Made by a program: the position numbers and the translations under genes
The notes under the pieces: model-generated
Told to the model about the DNA's origin: nothing
The model's database searches: none
The model's input: only the letters and a program-made list of their open reading frames with translations
Part shown: in pieces, positions 23,166-33,035 of the stretch
Numbering within the stretch: the first letter of the stretch is position 1
Layout: the number at the start of each line of letters is the position of its first letter
NCBI GenBank assembly: GCA_051453625.1
Contig: JBOZIK010000001.1
Location: forward strand, 246,606,842 to 246,670,841
Reading direction: 5' to 3'
Length of the DNA: 64,000 nucleotides
From: Welwitschia mirabilis
Lineage: Eukaryota > Gnetophyta > Gnetopsida > Welwitschiales

Positions 23166-24034
23166 ATAAATTCATATTAGTTTTTCTAATTCCACTACTA
23201 TTTCCTTTCTTTCCTTGTGCTTCATGCTTGCTTTCTTATTTGTTTGATTTTGCTTTATTTCTAGGTTTATTTCCTTTTACTCCTAAGACAGATAGCCTTG
23301 GTTTATTTAATGTGATTAGGATGTTTTTATTACATGATTTTAAATCATATAGGATTTAATATTGTAGTCATTAGAATTTTATCAAGCTATTGATGTTTTA
23401 AAGAAGAGAGAATGTGAATGGTAGTTTTTTGAAGTTTTTGGAGGTTTTATTTAACGTTTCATATTATTTAAATTTGAATTTATATCAACTTTTTAAAGGT
23501 ATCATCCAATGAATTTGATAAAGAGAATTAGTGATTTGATAATAAATGGTGGAAGAAATGGTATTAATTTGAGGATGATGGGAGGGACTAAAAAGATTAT
23601 GGAAAATAATTTCTAGGTTAATTGGTTTCTCCACATAGGATTATAGGTGTTTTAGTATGAGTCTCAATGATTCTCCTAATGGGGTCATATGATATTATCC
23701 TATTCATTAACTATGCTTTGAAAAAAGGGTATGAAAAGATACTTAGCTATTACATGAAAATCTATATGGTAGATTAAGCAGTCAAGTTTGTAGGTTATGC
23801 ATTTAGGTAAAGAATAGAGTAATTGTACTCTTCTAAAAGGCTTATCTATCTAATTGATAATAACAAAATTATTAGAAACACTAAAAAAATGTTTGGGTTT
23901 AAGGAAATGTTGGTATCTAGATGGTTTAATAGATTTTCCCTAGTTCTTATAGCTTTGAGATATAGATTTTAAATAGTTCCATACTAAATCTAATGTAAAA
24001 TTCAAAAACTTCTTATTATTTCAATTAACTAACT
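23166..24034. other. unrecognised stretch next to element 3
   Basis: Expected position of more element 3 gag on the minus strand, but no conserved gag block could be read. The sequence is AT-rich with frequent stops in all frames. Confidence 0.4.
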
Positions 24035-24062
24035 TGTGAGAGCTCTAAATTTAAACAGTTGA

Positions 24063-24080
24063 AATTTCTCAAACTTGAGG
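24063..24080 (-). other. fossil primer-site sequence inside LTR A
   Basis: GGCTCTCATACTAAAATG (plus strand) resembles the reverse complement of the Met primer site plus LTR edge (GGCTCTGATACCAAAATG). Copy B has the same internal motif at 33079 (TGCTCTAATACTAAAATATG), besides its real primer site at 33021. Confidence 0.5.
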
Positions 24081-24526
24081 CTCTCATACTAAAATGAAAG
24101 ATCCCCAATTTAAACAAGTTGAAGATGGAGTAAGGTTTGGTTCCCTAATAAATTACAAAAAAAAAAAAAAATCTAAGGTGAACTCAATATCGTATTAATT
24201 GTTTTTAGGACTCTCTCATAGGACATTTTATTGGGCATTACATCCATTGATGTAAATGTTTTCTTAGACTGTATAATAGTTTTTCCTTAAGAGAATAATA
24301 AATTTTAATACATAAGGGTAAAATATAATATTCATAATTCTAAGAGTTCAGATAAAAAGGGTTTCTTTATAATAGTTAAGATTACAGAAAGAAATTACAA
24401 GTTTTAATTTAATTAACTTAGATCACAATTAGTATTTATGTGTATAAGCATCCAATTTATAAATAAAATTGCATTTGCTATTACTATTAATTTTAACAAG
24501 AGATAAAAGGGTTTATGCTTCCATTA

Positions 24527-24581
24527 GGAGTCAAACCTATGACCTCGCCACTAGCATATCTATGGCTTAGCCACTACACCA
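24527..24581 (-). ncRNA. tRNA-like / SINE-like Pol III sequence in LTR A
   Basis: On the minus strand, an A box TGGTGTAGTGG (24571-24581) is followed after 33 bases by a B box GGTTTGACTCC (24527-24537). The A box fits TGGYNNAGTGG exactly and the B box differs from GGTTCGANTCC at one base; the spacing is that of tRNA genes. No full cloverleaf is evident, so this is a tRNA-derived SINE head or tRNA pseudogene. The homologous site is at 33497-33551. Confidence 0.6.
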
Positions 24582-26015
24582 AGGCATGGTTGGGCAACAT
24601 TGAAGGATTACCAGACAAAACATACGAGTAGGCAGTAAACAATATCGAGCAGCGACGAAATTGGATTGACACAAGATTAATCACATTTTGATGACTATAT
24701 TACAATTTCTGCTACACTTCCTAAAGCGAGAGAAGCAAGGAAGGAAGGAATGCAATACAGGAAGAATGAAGATGAATCACGGTTCCCAGACAGAAGGGAG
24801 AAGAACCATGAACATGCACAGTACACAAGATGAAAAATAGGGAACTGATAGATGTAGATGGCCGACCTAGCCTTATTTCGCATAAACAGTCAAGCACTTA
24901 TTTAATGAAGTGCTACTCTTCTTGATTTCTAAGAGCACTCCAGCGCATCTTCATATGTTCAGGCTCCTGTCTAACGCTGTGCAGCACTCACAGGAAAAGT
25001 AGAAGAACGGCGGCTATGCATCATGCCTGATGTAACTCAACAGATTAATGAACAGGTACCATGTAAGGAAGGGAAGACGACTTCTAGTCAAGACCAAAAA
25101 AAGTAATTATAGAAATACTTCATGCCTCGCCCTTATCTACGACCTCCACGAGGTCCTTGGCAGAACACGAAATTCAGCCATTAGCAGTCACTGACTTGGT
25201 CAGAAGATGGATCGGTTTCCATGAGCGTTTTAGTGTGCTTTTGCCTTCCGTCAGAAGTCAGGAAGAGTTTACTAATGCCACACAATACAAATCCTAAACG
25301 CATTTACAGAGTTCACTGGAAAGGAGGTGGAAGCCGACAACCAGCGATGCTTAAACAATGCTTATCCTTGTGCATAATGCTAGCCTAATGAAATGGTTAT
25401 ATGCGCGTCGATCATGCGAGCAACCATTTCATTCACTGGAAATGTGCTTGAAAATGCTTGAATCAATAATCTACCGGTGTTTTTCGACTTGTGAATGCAT
25501 TTCTTCCTTCACAGTTTAGAAATGTTTGCCAAGCATACATCTAATATTCGATTGAATGATGAAATTTCCCATTTCACAACCCCGCATAGGTCAAGGGAAT
25601 TTCGGATCTAAGGACTGTTTATTAGCACATTCGTTCTCTAATTTGTCATTTTCCAACAGTTATGGAATCCCCAACCTAATGCATAATCCAGTTTATCTAA
25701 GGCATTACAGATAAATCAATCACCTTCAACCATGAGTGCACTACTGTGCCTGCCCTTAAGATGAAATTTTGAATCGACTTGCTGCAATAATCATTTTTCC
25801 TCTCCCCTTGTACCTCGTATCAAAGACTAAGTCTAAGGCTTCATACTTACCAAGGACGCTCACAGGCTTGGTCAAAGATAACAGAGGAAATAACCTTCGG
25901 TTCCCACCTCATGCTTATAGCCTGTTAGACAATTAACAAAGTCAAGTGCATGGCACACAGGGTGAAATGTAAGCGAGTCAATTACCAATAATTAATTATT
26001 GGTGTAATGGTAATG

Positions 26016-26078
26016 GCCACCTTGTATTAAGTGGTAGGTTGATGATTGGATTCTCAGCATTTTTATTTAAATCTTATT
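26016..26078 (+). ncRNA. possible second tRNA-like sequence in LTR A
   Basis: TGGTGTAATGG fits an A box, and GATTGGATTCTCAG about 35 bases later resembles a weak B box. Copy B has the decayed counterpart near 34975. Weaker than the site at 24527. Confidence 0.3.
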
Positions 26079-27104
26079 TAATTTTTCTAACCTTAAAAAT
26101 TAAACTTTATTTAATTTTTCTTTGACTTGGACGTCCTCATAAGATAATTTAATAGTATTAGAACAATTAACATTACCCTTCACATACATAGTTATGATAA
26201 TATGTAATTAATTATTAATTCTCTTCACACATAAAATTTTAATAACATTTTTAATAATTATTATCGCCCCTCATCAAGCCTATTTATGTTAACGTTTAAA
26301 TAAATTTTGGGAGGAGGAGAGAATCATACACCATTTTCTTAAAAAATTATTATAAATAAATGAATATAAATTTTGTAGTCAAGGTTCATTATTCTATATT
26401 TATGCATAAACTAAGAATTCCCAAGAAAACTTTATAATGAACTACTAATTCATACTTATCCATAATAATAATTCCAAAAATTTGCACTCATAATTTGCCA
26501 TTTAATGCCCTTAAGGCAGAATACACAGTTTAAGTATTCAAAATTCACACTAAGGTTCTTCACATAAAACATGAAAAATATGTGCTAAACTCTTCACATT
26601 TAGTTGCAAAATTTTCAAGGAAAATATCCATTGTTCAATTTATAAAGTATCATGGAAGAAAAACTTCATAAACCATGAATCACACACTTAATAAAATGAA
26701 GTTTCTCTCTCTTCATAACAAAGGAACATTAAGCAAAAAAAAAAATATTACATTCTCATGAAACTCAGGCATATGACACTAAGTATTTATGACAAATAAG
26801 AATTTCAGTTATTCAGCAATATTTTTCATCGATACTGAATCAATGATCCTTGATATCCATATGTCCAATTCAATATTTGTACACTAGAATTCCCATCTGT
26901 CACACAAAGTATGAAATAAGAACTATGAAAATCTCATAGCTCCTAGTATGGTCTAGGCGAGACTAGGAAAGAGAGGTAAGGATTTTTTAGATAAGATAGG
27001 AAATATAAGTAAAGACTCCAAGAGATATAATATATCGCAAACCCTAATCTTATGGTCATGAATGAGAATAATCATTATATAATTTAACCTATATCAGTTA
27101 CTTC

Positions 27105-27452
27105 ACTACCTTGTTTAGTGATCTATAAAGCCTACTACTTCATTCAGTGATCCATGGTTTTCATATAATTTTCAATATTTAATTTCATTGCCTTATTCAA
27201 TTATCTATAAAACCCACTACCTCATATGTGATTTGTGGTATTCATAAATAAATATATATATATAATCTCATATATTATTAACTTTACTACCTCGTCCAGT
27301 GATTTGTTAAGTCCACTGCCTCATTTGGTGATCTGTGGTAAATCTAATATCATCAGTATTTCATTTAGTAATCTATGGAATTCTCACTTCACTATCTCAT
27401 TTGGTAGTCTGTAAAGACCACTGCTTCGTTTGACGATCTGTGGAAATTCATA
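27105..27452. repeat. minisatellite in LTR A
   Basis: About ten imperfect copies of a unit of the form CACTGCCTCGTTTGGTGATCT followed by a short spacer, alternating between TGTAAAGCC and TGTGGAAATTC-type spacers. Same array in LTR C at 38545-38860. Confidence 0.65.
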
Positions 27453-28351
27453 AGTTTCAAACATAATGATGTCAATAAACTAAGATAAGTTTTAATCACA
27501 CGATATCAACTCAAAACATAGATTTCAATAGCATGATGACAAGATAAATACGATAAGGATTAATCATGAGCTATCATATCATATCAAGTATAGATAACAT
27601 CAAGACATTGAGAAAAAGTGTAAATGGAGATAAGACATGTGTCAAATAAAATTTATCTTTATTAATCATTACATGATTTAACATTCAACTTAAAAAAATA
27701 TAAATATGACATTTTCAATAATGGAATGCATAAAAAATGACCAACAAGAAATCACAAAGTATAGAACCATACTCGTATATGTTCAATCTCTTTGAAGATC
27801 TTCTAAGATTCTAAAGCTACTAGACCTCCTAAGCTCCAATATTTCAAGGCAAGGTTATTTTAGAAAAATAACTAGACTTTAGAAAGAAAGAACCTTATTT
27901 AAAGGGAGAGAACATGGGTAAGATGATAAAACTCAAGAATATAAAAGGACACATCATAAGCCAATGATAAAGTTAGGGTTACATAACATCTAATAGAGGC
28001 TTGCCTGGCCACTAAGTTCTTTAATAATATAGACATAATGCTTTCACATTTAATCATAATAATGAGGGAAAATAAATAGTAAGCCTCCACAATTTACATT
28101 TAAATGTAGAGATTTTAGGAAAGTTCAACAAAATGAAAATAAGTAAAATCATACTATTGCAAGAATATTTGAAGATCATATGCAATATTTAAATCAAAAA
28201 AAAACTTAAAGCACAATTCAAAATGTCAACATCTTAAGAATATATTCGTTATAGCAATTGAAGGTTTTAAAATAATTCAATCCTTTCGAAATAATTCATT
28301 AAAATTAATATTTTTACAATTTATAAAAGAATTATAAATGTGGACGTGACA

Positions 28352-28372
28352 TTTCTCACCTCCTTAAGAAGT
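28352..28372 (-). promoter_or_regulatory. polypurine tract next to LTR A
   Basis: The minus strand reads AAGGAGGTGAGAAA directly before TGTCACGTCC. This is the plus-strand DNA priming site and fixes copy A as the 3' LTR of a minus-strand element. The right edge of LTR C (39547 onward) lacks such a tract. Confidence 0.7.
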
Positions 28373-28574
28373 TTTATCATAGTAACTTGCTAAAAGATTA
28401 GGTCACCACTGATTAACATCTACTTTTTTCTCTTAAGTTTCTACTTCTATAGATTAGTTATATTATAATAATCTTGAAAATATTCTCCATAGTATGTATT
28501 AAAAGTTTCTTTTATAGACATACAGATTTTCACAACCTTTCTAAAGATTAATTTACAATTTAAAATATAATCAG

Positions 28575-30144
28575 TACATACAACATGAATCATGTCATCT
28601 TACTAAGAACTCCATAGTAGATAAATAAAACCATATTTCTTCTTCTTCATTTTAACAATCTTTCTAAAACTGCATGCTGATAGATTCTTCTTAAGTACCT
28701 TGAAATTGGAAGTAGTTGGTATAGGCTAGCCTTTAACTTCACACTGTTATTCTACAATAAAAAAGTTCACATAGTTTATTCTAGGTTACTAATATCATAA
28801 ATATAAATATTTATATAACTTATCCTTTTGTTAAGTGAGATGCCTAATTCCCTTTATTGCAATACTAACTCCATTGTATATTGACTTTAAAACATATACA
28901 AACTCTTTTGTTAGATATAACCTTCAACTCCTTTCAAATTTTTCATAGTTATAATGATTACTTGATTAGGAAAAAAAATGTCACGAATCTAGCATATCTC
29001 TAAATAAGTTAAACCATTTAATTTCATGAGCTAGAATATTTCAATAACCTTCATGTGTTAACTAAGGTAAAATGTGCTTAAACCATTGAGTTCAAAACTA
29101 CAACTCAAATATGTCAACACAATAATCTTCTTACTATAAATTGTAACATACACTTCTAAAGTTGTCATGTAGAAATTGTTTAAGCATATGCTTCAAAATT
29201 GTAGATCTCTTTCACATTACACTCCTTTTTTATGCACTTCTTTTTTTAAGCTTCTTTGACACTTCTCCATGCATAATCTAGTTGAATTTTTACTTCAATG
29301 ATTTATATGGATGATATAGCATCTTAAAATCTAATAATTTAAGGATAGAATGTATGAAATAATGCTATACAAGTATAGACAAAATAAGTATACAAGGGAT
29401 TTTCAATTAGTTAAGGGTGAGTAGTGTCTAGTCCCATAACGTTGAAGTACATAATTCATCTAAACCAAATTACAGATTTTAATCATATGATAATGTGATT
29501 AGCTACTTAAGACTTATCATGATAGCTAAGGATTACAAGATGCATGTTAATAGAAATTAGAAATGAGGGTTCTATTATTATAAGAATTTTGTGAGACAAG
29601 GGTTATTTAAGGATTTGCTAACAATAGTACATGGGCTAACAAGATAAGCCAAAGAGTTAATCCATTAATGCAAGTGATACCTCTTCACTTTTATCCACCA
29701 ACATATCAAGATAATAATATATAGGAAAGCCTTTGCATGCTAAAGGGGCAAACTTTCAGTTATATCTACCCTAGGTGCTAAAAAGTTTTCAATCAGTAGA
29801 GGGAAAGAATAAATTTCTTGTATTGGCTTTTCATTATTACTTACTTGATTAATGAAATTAATTTCTACAACATTTAGATTAATTTTATTTTCTTATTAAG
29901 AAAATTTAATTCTTCTACATTTGTCCTTACAATCTTGTTGATGTTAACTTTAACCATAACCATATCATCTTCTACCTTCACAAACTTAGTACTAACATAA
30001 CCCTGTTTCTTCTTCAATTCATTGTTATCATTAGTAGTAATAAATCTTTCATGGAAACTTGTTACAGGAATGGAAGAAAAATTAGATCCAATAGAAACAA
30101 CCTCTAGATATGACTAAATGACATCTTCTATACACTTGTTGTAG
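28575..30144 (-). repeat. interior unit 1 of the LARD-like element
   Basis: This ~1.6-kb unit is repeated in tandem as 30245-31975 with clear divergence, joined across a 100-N spacer. Each carries a decayed coding stretch. In unit 1 the minus strand at 29875-30115 stays open for about 80 codons (VVSIGSNFSSIPVTSFHERF, later KQGYVSTKFVKVEDDMVMVK). I do not recognise this protein; by position it follows the gag zinc-knuckle. Confidence 0.6.
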
Positions 30145-30244
30145 NNNNNNNNNNNNNNNNNNNNNNNNNNNNNNNNNNNNNNNNNNNNNNNNNNNNNNNN
30201 NNNNNNNNNNNNNNNNNNNNNNNNNNNNNNNNNNNNNNNNNNNN

Positions 30245-31975
30245 ATCTTACTAAGCACTCCATTTTATATATATATATAAAACCATATTCCTTATTTTTA
30301 ATTTTGATAATTTTGCTACAAGTGCATGTTGATAGCTTCTTCTTAGGTGCCTTCATCTTAGAAGTAGTTGGTATATGCTATCCTTTAGCTTCACATTGTT
30401 ATTCTTTAGTAACAATTTTACATAACTTAATTCTAGGCCATTAATATCATCAATCTAAATATTCATATAACTTATCCTTATATTAAGTGATATGCCTAAT
30501 CACCTTTATCACAATGCTAACTCCATGNNNNNNNNNNNNNNNNNNNNNNNNNNNNNNNNNNNNNNNNNNNNNNNNNNNNNNNNNNNNNNNNNNNNNNNNN
30601 NNNNNNNNNNNNNNNNNNNNNNNNNNNTTATCCTTATATTAAGTGATATGCCTAATCACCTTCATCACAATGCTAACTCCATGGCATAATAACTTCAAAA
30701 TTTATACAACTCCTTTGTTATTTATAACCTTCTAGTCCTTTCCATTTTCTAGGATTATAATGATTTCTTGATTAGAGAAAAAGTTGTGAACTAGCATATT
30801 TCTCATGTAAGAAATTTCTAACAAAATAGTTAAATACACTTAAAGATAATTTGGACTATTTAATTTCATAAACCAAAATATCTCAATGAACTCCTTATGT
30901 TGATCAAAGAAAAATGTGTTTAAATCATTAAGTTTAAAACTACAACTCAAATATGGCATTACAATGATCTCTTCCTTTAAATTGTGACACACATTTCTAA
31001 GTTTTTTAGTATAAATTTCTTAAAACTAAACTAAAAAATTATAGACTTCTTTTACATTATGCTCTTTTTTTGTGCTCTTCTTCTTTCAAGCTTAATTGAT
31101 ACTTCTCCATGTATAAACTAGTTGAATTTCCACTTCAATGATTTATATGAATGATATAGCATCTTAAAGTCTAATAAGTTAAGAACAAAATGTTTGAAAT
31201 AAGGCTATGCAAGTATATAACAAACAATTATACAAGGGTTTTAGATTTAGTTGAGAGCAAGCAATGTCTAGGCCATAAGGTTGCAATGCATAATCCATCT
31301 AAACAAGATCATAAAATTTAATGATATAATAATAGGATTGTCTAGTTAAGACTTATCATGTAGCTAAGGATTACAAGATGCATGCCAACAGTGACTACAA
31401 ATGAGGGTTCAATTAATATAAGAATTTCTTAAGATAAGGGTTATTTAAAGATTTACTGATAATGGAATATAGGCTAATTAGGTAGACTAAAGAGTTAATT
31501 CATTGATGTAAGTAACAACTTTTCAACATATCAAGATAATATAAAGGAAAGCCTTTACATGCTAATGGGGCAAAACTTCAACTATATCTACTTTAGGTCC
31601 TAGAAAGTTTTCATTTAGTATAGGTAAAGGATTAATTCTTTGCATTGGCTTTTCGTTCCTACTTACATCATTCATGAAATTAATTTCTACACTGTTTATA
31701 TTTTTGTTTTATTATTTAAAGATATTTTTAATTATTTTTTACTTGTCTTTATAATTTCATTAATGTTATCTTTAACCATAATCATATTGTCTTCTAATTT
31801 CATATACTTAGTACTTAACATGTCATTGTCTCTTCTTTAAAAAATACATTGTTGCTATCAAAAGTAATAAAATTTTCATTAATACTTTAACAGGAGTGGA
31901 AGGAACATTTTCTTTAATTGAAAAAACCTTGATATCTACCTAGATAACATCTTCTATACTCTTATTATAGGTGCT
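30245..31975 (-). repeat. interior unit 2 of the LARD-like element
   Basis: Tandem partner of 28575-30144. A further 100-N spacer at 30528-30627 has flanks that repeat almost exactly, which looks like an assembly duplication. Coding remnants match unit 1 (STKYMKLEDNMIMVK; EINFMNDVSRNEKPMQRINP), showing a shared ancestral frame now full of stops. Confidence 0.6.
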
Positions 31976-32570
31976 TCTTGTTTCTTCCTTTCAAGAAAAT
32001 TTCTAATATAGTGAGGTCTCTAACACAGAAAATGCTTCATGATCTTGAAATGATTAGCTGAATTTAAAATATTGTTCATTCTTGATAGTCCCACAAATCT
32101 ATATCTTCCTTAAGTTGGATAAGTTTGCTTTCTTCCTTGAAATTTATGTATTGCTCAAGCATTGACTGTAGACACATTTACTCTAACTCTTTCTCTGATC
32201 ATATATAAATTCTAAGTGAAAGTTTTCTCACATGGTTGAATTCTTCAAACATTCTTCTTTTTGCTATAATATTTTTATACATAACACATAATCATTCACT
32301 ACCTTGATCTTTTTTAGACTTTTGTAATTTTCTTTGGTTAAAATAATTTAACTTGATCTCAAATTACTAGATGTAAACCACTCATAAATCTTCTGACTTT
32401 TACTTCTTCATACCTACTTATAAGATTGTAAAACTTATTGGCCTTCATATTTATGAAAAATTCTACAAGGCATATATCTTTATATTTTCTTTTAAATCCT
32501 TTCCATTTTATAAGTGTTGAAAATAATGATCAAAGTATCTTCGCATTTCATCATATTTCTACATTCCATC
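31976..32570 (-). pseudogene. gag remnant of the LARD-like element
   Basis: Minus strand reads ANKFYNLISRYEEVKVRRFM then SGLHLVI*DQVKLF, matching the plant gypsy gag segment with pattern EFYxLxxRxxLxExxxxLVxRYxxGLRxxIQDxxxL. About 90 codons later C*RPHYIRNFLERKKQ resembles a decayed CCHC knuckle. The frame has many stops. It lies 0.5 kb inside the primer site, as expected for gag. Confidence 0.6.
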
Positions 32571-33020
32571 ATAAAGTTACTCTTTCAATAAACTGATGAG
32601 TATTGAAGTTGCATGATTTTAATTTGTTTTACATCCAATTCAATCATGCTTTCACATTTTTCATGTTTTTGACACATTTAAAAGTTAGAGGATTCGTCCT
32701 CTTATCTTACACTATTATAGATTGTTATCTTCCTAGTCATTGCTTGCTCATAATTTGATCCATTAAATGCTAACTAGATTTACTAATGTTGTAACTTTAG
32801 TTAATTAGTTGATTGTACTCTTAGGGTTTTTTTTAAACCAAAAGGACTCAAATCTACACATATTAGAAGTCTAAATCCCACATCAAAACTTGCAACTTAA
32901 TAGAGTTAAGTTAAATGATTTTGTAAGCCTAACACTACTCAACCCTTGAGAATTTATCAATCTGTGCACTAATGTTGATATGAATTCATGACAGATATGC
33001 CCAATAAAATCACGACCTAT

Positions 33021-33032
33021 GCTTTGATACCA
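33021..33032 (-). promoter_or_regulatory. tRNA-Met primer-binding site of the LARD-like element
   Basis: The minus strand reads TGGTATCAAAGC, one base off the plant initiator-Met primer site TGGTATCAGAGC. It is separated by three bases (TTT) from the LTR B edge at 33036. Confidence 0.75.
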
Positions 33033-33035
33033 AAA

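Larger units (their letters stand above)
24035..28351 (-). repeat. giant 3' LTR (copy A), ~4.3 kb
   Basis: The minus-strand start TGTCACGTCCACATT at 28351 directly follows a polypurine tract. The other edge is set by homology with copy B (TGTGAGAGCTCTAAATTTAAAC against TATGAGATTCGTAAATTTAAAC). Its left 2.6 kb aligns throughout to 33036-35664, and its right 2 kb to 37.78-39.55 kb. It contains a tRNA-like Pol III sequence, a fossil primer site near 24063, a CpG-richer block at about 24.6-26.0 kb and a minisatellite at 27.1-27.45 kb. Confidence 0.7.

Noticed and set aside
23144-23359. 71-codon plus-strand hydrophobic open frame resembling a signal peptide
   Set aside because: It partly overlaps, in antisense, the gag end of element 3, and shows no recognisable family.
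24527-24581. A functional tRNA gene
   Set aside because: A and B boxes are present, but no acceptor stem or complete cloverleaf can be traced.
24695-24883. 62-codon minus-strand open frame in LTR A
   Set aside because: Broken in the homologous LTR B, with no recognisable family.
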